NCBI GenBank assembly: GCA_013003335.1
Contig: JABDJT010000467.1
Span: forward strand, 1 to 12,034
DNA from: Verrucomicrobiales bacterium
GTDB lineage: Bacteria > Verrucomicrobiota > Verrucomicrobiia > Verrucomicrobiales > DEV007
Direction: 5' to 3'
Length of the DNA: 12,034 nt
The notes under the pieces are model-generated. The model did not search any database. It was not told the origin of the DNA and was given only the letters and a program-made list of their open reading frames with translations. The translations under genes and the position numbers were made by a program. This document shows, one piece after another, positions 7,849 through 12,034 of the stretch (position 1 is its first letter; each line of letters opens with the position of its first letter).

Positions 7849-10379
7849 TTTTGTTCAAGAAAGATTCGACTCTCCACCAACGAGATCAACAAATCCCGAG
7901 CCCGAAATCCGTCCGCTTCGCAGGCATCGAGCATCTCTTCAATTTCATCTCTTTCAGAAAATCTCACGCCTGCGCCGGTCGCGTATTGGGTGAGCTGATG
8001 GAGAAAATTCCGCGCCAACTGACGAGGTTTCGCGGCGAGGTGTTTTTTGAGTTCATGAATGTCGGCGAAGGTTTCGCCACTGCGAAGCTGACCATCGGAT
8101 TCAACGAACTTGCCGACGTAGTAAGTGTAAGGATGACCGGCAGGATCGTAGCCGGTAATTTTTTCTCCTTTTTCCAAGCTGCGGTAGCGGTCCCGCCACG
8201 ATCCCATGACATCAAAGTTTTCCAGGGCGTAGCCGACAGGATCAAATCGGGCGTGGCAGTTGGCGCAGGATTCGACTTTGGTGTGTTTGTCCAGGATGGC
8301 CCGGATGGTCTGCGCTCCGCGGATGTCGGGCTCGATCGCGGGAACGGACTTCGGCGGCGGCGGGGGCGGTTCGCCGAGAATTTTTTCCATGACCCACACG
8401 CCGCGCAACACGGGAGAGGTGGTGGTGCCGTTCGCGGTGTGTTTTAAAATCGAAGCCTGGGTGAGAATACCGCCATAAGGGCTCCACCCTGCCAACTCGA
8501 CTTTTCGTAATTCGGATCCGCCAATTTTCGGCAGATCGTAATGACGGGCGAGACGGTCATTGGCAAAAGTGAAAGGGGCATCGACGATGTAGGTGATGGG
8601 CAGGTTTTCCCGGATCATGGCCCCGAAAAAGGCGCGGGTCTCCTTTTCCATTGAATCGACGAGATAGTCGTCTTTCCGGTATTCGGGGTAGAGGCGGTTG
8701 TCGGGAATATCTCTGCGCAGGTCGCGCAGGTCGAGCCATTCATTGGTGAAACCGTTCACGAAACGCTCGAATTTTTCATCCGCAATCAGGCGCTGTGCCT
8801 GAATTTCGATTTCGGTTGGCGGCGAATTTGTTAGTGCTTTGTCAGGGATTGAGTTCCAGAGAAAATGCGACAGGCGATTCGCTACGGTGTGCGGGCTGCT
8901 GCGTTGTGGATGATAGAGAAAATGGCGGGAACTGAGAAATGCCTGATAGGCGGAGATCAAAGCATCGCCGGGCGGGACGCCGGATTCTAACCTATTTTGG
9001 GCGAGTTTGAGGAACGGGGCCTTGTCCTCGTCGGTCAGCGGACCTTTGGAAAAACGTTTCCCAAAGCGGTTGAACAACCGCTTCACGTCTGCAGCGGGGT
9101 TTTCCGATTGGATCGAAACAGCCAAACTCGAGTTGTCGATCTTTTCTCCAATCGGCAGGTCGCCAAACAAAACGTGGTGAGATTCCGGCGGCCATGATTT
9201 GGGAACGACCGGACCCTCGATTTCCAGCCACTGAATGACACCGCCGCGATGCCCCGCCGGCGGCATGGGTGGGAAATCGTAGAAAAATCCGCCGTCAGTA
9301 CGAATGAAGGGCACCGGCAAGCCAAGCAGGCTGTATTCAAAAGTCTCGCCTTTCCTGAGATGGATCGTGGTTTCGAAAGTTTTATTTTCCGGCTGCAAAT
9401 CCATCCAGCCCCCCGTTTCCCGGACATCACCGGAAACATCCGGCCCCGAGGGTTGACGCGCCCGAAAGCTGATTGGCTGCGGCGAATGGGCAGGAACGAT
9501 GCGGAAGTCGCGCACCTGGCGAACAGCTCTGCCGGAAAATTTCACGCGATACTCGCCAGTCCGAGGAGCGCGAAAATTTTTCGGGTAACCGAAATATGGC
9601 CAGGTGGCGGATCGAAAAATCGCCAGTTCCAATTTCGAATCGGCCCGCTCCTCCGGCGTCATCACCTTGAGATTTTCGTTGTTGAGCGTCGTCATTTTTC
9701 CGTCCTTTACAAAGAACATCGCTTCGCGTCCGCCGAAGGTTGTGAGGCTGGCGAAGAGGTCCGTTCCAGTAAAGCGTTTCTTCGTCGCCGGCGTTGGTTT
9801 CACAGACGGCGCGACGGCTGACAACAGGGCCGCTTCGGAGGCATCGAGGTAGGCATCGAGATGCACCCGCGACATATCGAGCAGCGAAGCGACTTTCGTG
9901 TAACCATGCGAGACCCGATCTTCGGGAAGGCGACTCTGAATATCGAGCTGAGGCAGGGCGAGCAGGTCACGCAGGCTGTCTTCATATTCGGAGCGCGTCA
10001 GACGACGCATCGGGAGGCGTCCATTCTTCCAGATATCCGCTCTGTCGGCTTCCCGCAATTTGTCTCCTAACAAGGCAACCAGTTCCCCGCGTTGCTTCCC
10101 GGAGAAATTCTCAGCTTTTTCCGGCGGCGGCATTTCTCCTTTTTCGACGCGGTCGTGGATGTGCGTCCACTTCGAAAAAACTTTCGGATCGGAAAAATCA
10201 AAAGTCAGTGCCGTGAGATCGAGTTCGCCTTCGGCTGTTAAGTCGTCGTGGCACTCGTAGCAATGCTGACTGACAAGCTGATCGATGGCGGCCTCGAATG
10301 CGTTGCGATTTCCCGGGTTTTCCTCACAAACAGCGCTTAGAGAAAAACTGAGCAGGGTGACTGTCGCGAAAAATTTCAC
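7845..10379 (-). CDS. DUF1587/DUF1595/DUF1592/DUF1588/DUF1585 exported c-type cytochrome protein
   Basis: The start codon is GTG at 10379, and it overlaps the upstream gene's TGA in GTGA (10376-10379). The 844-residue product begins MKFFATVTLLSFSLSAVC, a Sec-type signal. A cytochrome-like N-terminal region follows, with heme motif CYECH at 40-44 (10248-10262) and likely distal ligand Met83 in MPPP. Next come DUF1587 (about 124-188, MRRLTRSEYEDSLRDLL), a beta-rich middle section, DUF1595 (about 430-470), DUF1592 (about 475-600, AFLSSRHFLYHP), DUF1588 (about 600-715, with a proline run and the second heme motif CANCH at 705-709) and DUF1585 (about 765-838). Length and domain order are complete for the family. 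It is probably periplasmic and electron-transferring; substrate unknown. The downstream DUF1552 gene overlaps its stop by 4 bp, the usual partner arrangement. Confidence 0.94.
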   Translation of the reverse strand: MKFFATVTLLSFSLSAVCEENPGNRNAFEAAIDQLVSQHCYECHDDLTAEGELDLTALTFDFSDPKVFSKWTHIHDRVEKGEMPPPEKAENFSGKQRGELVALLGDKLREADRADIWKNGRLPMRRLTRSEYEDSLRDLLALPQLDIQSRLPEDRVSHGYTKVASLLDMSRVHLDAYLDASEAALLSAVAPSVKPTPATKKRFTGTDLFASLTTFGGREAMFFVKDGKMTTLNNENLKVMTPEERADSKLELAIFRSATWPYFGYPKNFRAPRTGEYRVKFSGRAVRQVRDFRIVPAHSPQPISFRARQPSGPDVSGDVRETGGWMDLQPENKTFETTIHLRKGETFEYSLLGLPVPFIRTDGGFFYDFPPMPPAGHRGGVIQWLEIEGPVVPKSWPPESHHVLFGDLPIGEKIDNSSLAVSIQSENPAADVKRLFNRFGKRFSKGPLTDEDKAPFLKLAQNRLESGVPPGDALISAYQAFLSSRHFLYHPQRSSPHTVANRLSHFLWNSIPDKALTNSPPTEIEIQAQRLIADEKFERFVNGFTNEWLDLRDLRRDIPDNRLYPEYRKDDYLVDSMEKETRAFFGAMIRENLPITYIVDAPFTFANDRLARHYDLPKIGGSELRKVELAGWSPYGGILTQASILKHTANGTTTSPVLRGVWVMEKILGEPPPPPPKSVPAIEPDIRGAQTIRAILDKHTKVESCANCHARFDPVGYALENFDVMGSWRDRYRSLEKGEKITGYDPAGHPYTYYVGKFVESDGQLRSGETFADIHELKKHLAAKPRQLARNFLHQLTQYATGAGVRFSERDEIEEMLDACEADGFRARDLLISLVESRIFLEQK

Positions 10380-12034
10380 CGGACCGTCACAAAATCGTTG
10401 TGGTTCAGCAGCACCGTGATGAGCCGCTCGCGAATGCGCTTCCCGTCACCTTCCGCATTCGCTTTCAGAAATTCGCCGCACGCCTCGCGTTCCTCCGCAT
10501 TTGGCATCCGCCCGAGGATTTTTAGAAAGGCGTCCTCGAGAAATCCTTCGGATCCGGTCAGCTCATCGGCCAGCTTTTCCGCCGCCAGTTTCGTGAGCGG
10601 GCTGTTGTGCATCGCGAGGGCCTGATGCGGCTGGACGCTTTCGTGGCGGACGTAGCATTCTGTCACCTTCGGGCCGTCAAAAATCTGCACGAACGGCACG
10701 AGTTTTTCATGTGCATGGCGAAGATAAATCGACCGCCGCACCGATTTCTGCGCCTCGGTGTTCGGGATATCGGGGCCGCCAAAAGTTTCATCGAGCCGAC
10801 CGGAAACCCACAGCAAATTATCGCGCACGATCTCGCCTTCCATCCGACGGCTCGGCATGCGCCAGAGAAAATGGTTGTCCGGATCGACCGCGAGATTCGT
10901 TTCGTCCGGTGTACCGCATTGACGAAACGTCGCACTCAGCACGATTTTTTTATGCATCGCTTTCATGCTCCAGCCGGATTCCATGAACTCCGCGGCGAGC
11001 CAGTCGAGCAATGCCGGGTGCGTTGGTTCGCGGCCGTTCCCGCCAAATTCATTCGGCGTCGGCACGATTCCGTTTTCAAAATGCCGCATCCAAATGTGAT
11101 TCATCGCCACCCGCGCCGTCAGCGGATTTTTGGAATCGATCAGCCACGTTGCGAAGGCCGTCCGCCGACCCGACGAACGATTCGGATAATTTCCCTGACG
11201 CGGCTTAAACTCGGTCGTCACCTTCGCCTTCATTTGTTTTTCCGCGGCAGCCATTAATTTTTTCGCAGCAGCGATGTCGGCTTTGGCTTTGTTCATCGCC
11301 CGGGTCGCGGCCGTCGTTTTGGCCTTGTCCTTTTTCGCCTTCGCATCTGCCATCGATTTCTCTGCCTTTGCCCGGGAAACTTCGCCGGAAACGAGCTTCC
11401 ATTTGGCGTTGGCAAGCGCCGCTTTTCGCTGAGCATCGAAAGTTTTCTCCGCCGCTGCTTTCCACTCGTCCGAAGCCTTTTTTCCGGCGTCTTCCAGCGC
11501 TTCCGATTCAAATTCCGCGAGCAAAGCGGCGTGTTTCAGTTTCTCCGATTCCAGTTTCAGTTCGACGGTTTCCCGCATTTTCGGATCACAATCCGGTGCG
11601 AGTTTTTTCAATTCCTCTTTGGCATCCGCCATCAATTTCGATTCCACTGCCAGCAACTCATTCCTCACAAATTCACGACGCCACGGGCGGTATGCCTTGA
11701 CTGGGAGTTTCACCGATTCGATCTGAAATTCCCCACCCAACGCTGCCGGAATCGCCGGTGGGATCGGCTTGTCTTTCACGGGATACCGTTCATCGCCCGC
11801 CTCGAAGAGATACGTTTTCGCTTCGATCGAGGCGTCGTAGGCCCGCGGCAGTCCGGCTTTCATGATATCCAGCTCGCCCGGCACGCGATCCGTCCGCACC
11901 TGGTAAGATTCGAAAATCGCCCGCATCGAAAAATAATCCGTCTGCGGAAACGGATCGTACATGTGGTCGTGACATTTCGAGCAACCCATCGTCACCCCGA
12001 GAAACGCCTGCGAAGTGTGCGTCACCACATCGTC
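10376..12034 (-). CDS. DUF1549/DUF1553 protein with coiled-coil insert (5' end outside window)
   Basis: The frame is open to the right edge, leaving 552 visible residues. The family's N-terminal part, including any signal peptide, lies beyond the window; GTG at 12028 is internal to DUF1549, not the start. The visible part begins at the end of DUF1549 with heme motif CSKCH (11969-11983) in the conserved MGCSKCHDHMYDPF context. A strongly Ala/Lys/Glu-rich helical stretch of about 145 residues follows (11226-11665), probably a coiled coil. DUF1553 runs to the C-terminus, with ATWLIDSKNPLTARVAMNHIW, HPALLDWLAAEF and RRMEGEIVRDNLL. It is the first visible gene of a three-gene chain and shares GTGA with the DUF1592 gene. 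This family is more often paired with DUF1501, so the pairing with DUF1592/DUF1552 is notable. Function unknown. Confidence 0.93.
   Translation of the reverse strand, partial: DDVVTHTSQAFLGVTMGCSKCHDHMYDPFPQTDYFSMRAIFESYQVRTDRVPGELDIMKAGLPRAYDASIEAKTYLFEAGDERYPVKDKPIPPAIPAALGGEFQIESVKLPVKAYRPWRREFVRNELLAVESKLMADAKEELKKLAPDCDPKMRETVELKLESEKLKHAALLAEFESEALEDAGKKASDEWKAAAEKTFDAQRKAALANAKWKLVSGEVSRAKAEKSMADAKAKKDKAKTTAATRAMNKAKADIAAAKKLMAAAEKQMKAKVTTEFKPRQGNYPNRSSGRRTAFATWLIDSKNPLTARVAMNHIWMRHFENGIVPTPNEFGGNGREPTHPALLDWLAAEFMESGWSMKAMHKKIVLSATFRQCGTPDETNLAVDPDNHFLWRMPSRRMEGEIVRDNLLWVSGRLDETFGGPDIPNTEAQKSVRRSIYLRHAHEKLVPFVQIFDGPKVTECYVRHESVQPHQALAMHNSPLTKLAAEKLADELTGSEGFLEDAFLKILGRMPNAEEREACGEFLKANAEGDGKRIRERLITVLLNHNDFVTVR

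Noticed and set aside
8341..8370. GC-rich repetitive stretch (GGCGGCGGCGGGGGCGG) as a possible structured or recombination site
   Set aside because: It encodes the proline run normally found in DUF1588 just before the second heme motif.
12026..12028. GTG at 12028 as the start of the right-edge DUF1549/DUF1553 gene
   Set aside because: The frame stays open to the window edge, and the residues around it belong to the middle of the DUF1549 family, so the real start is outside the window.

Overview
The window comes from a member of the Planctomycetes-Verrucomicrobia-Chlamydiae group, most likely Verrucomicrobiota or Planctomycetota. The evidence is that every gene belongs to the 'planctomycete-specific' PSD/PSCyt and partner families: DUF1549/DUF1553, DUF1587/1592/1588/1585, DUF1501 and DUF1552. 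These families are greatly expanded in that group and rare elsewhere. The DNA is moderately GC-rich and densely coding. Start codons have no obvious strong Shine-Dalgarno sequences, which suits those lineages. I see no RNA gene, transposase, CRISPR array or phage gene.

Layout. (1) Positions 1-1382, minus strand: a Tat-exported DUF1501 protein whose last residues lie beyond the left edge. (2) A 125-bp divergent intergenic region. (3) Positions 1508-6397, plus strand: a two-gene unit made of a large Sec-exported LamG / PA14-like / cytochrome / DUF1549 / DUF1553 protein and, 15 bp later, a Tat-exported DUF1501 partner. (4) A short convergent intergenic region holding a perfect 16-bp inverted repeat. 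(5) Positions 6535-12034, minus strand: a three-gene chain joined by two 4-bp start/stop overlaps. It reads DUF1549/DUF1553 (5' end outside the window), then a DUF1587/1592/1588/1585 cytochrome, then a DUF1552 (HXXSHH) protein.

How the genes may work together. In this group c-type-heme PSD proteins are encoded next to a DUF1501 or DUF1552 partner, and the pairs are generally thought to act in the periplasm, often near sulfatases and polysaccharide utilisation genes. Their biochemistry is not established. Here the heme proteins (CXXCH motifs at five visible sites) carry Sec-type signals where the N-terminus is visible, while all three DUF1501/DUF1552 partners carry twin-arginine signals. The cluster therefore looks like two or three periplasmic heme-protein/partner modules packed together, one with sugar-binding-type lectin domains.

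The most unusual feature is a 46-47 bp palindromic repeat present twice. One copy lies just after the stop codon of the second DUF1501 gene. The other lies inside the DUF1552 coding sequence, in frame, where it forms most of the segment ahead of the Tat motif and supplies one of the two arginines. Both strands of the intergenic copy encode nearly the same 15-residue peptide as the coding copy.
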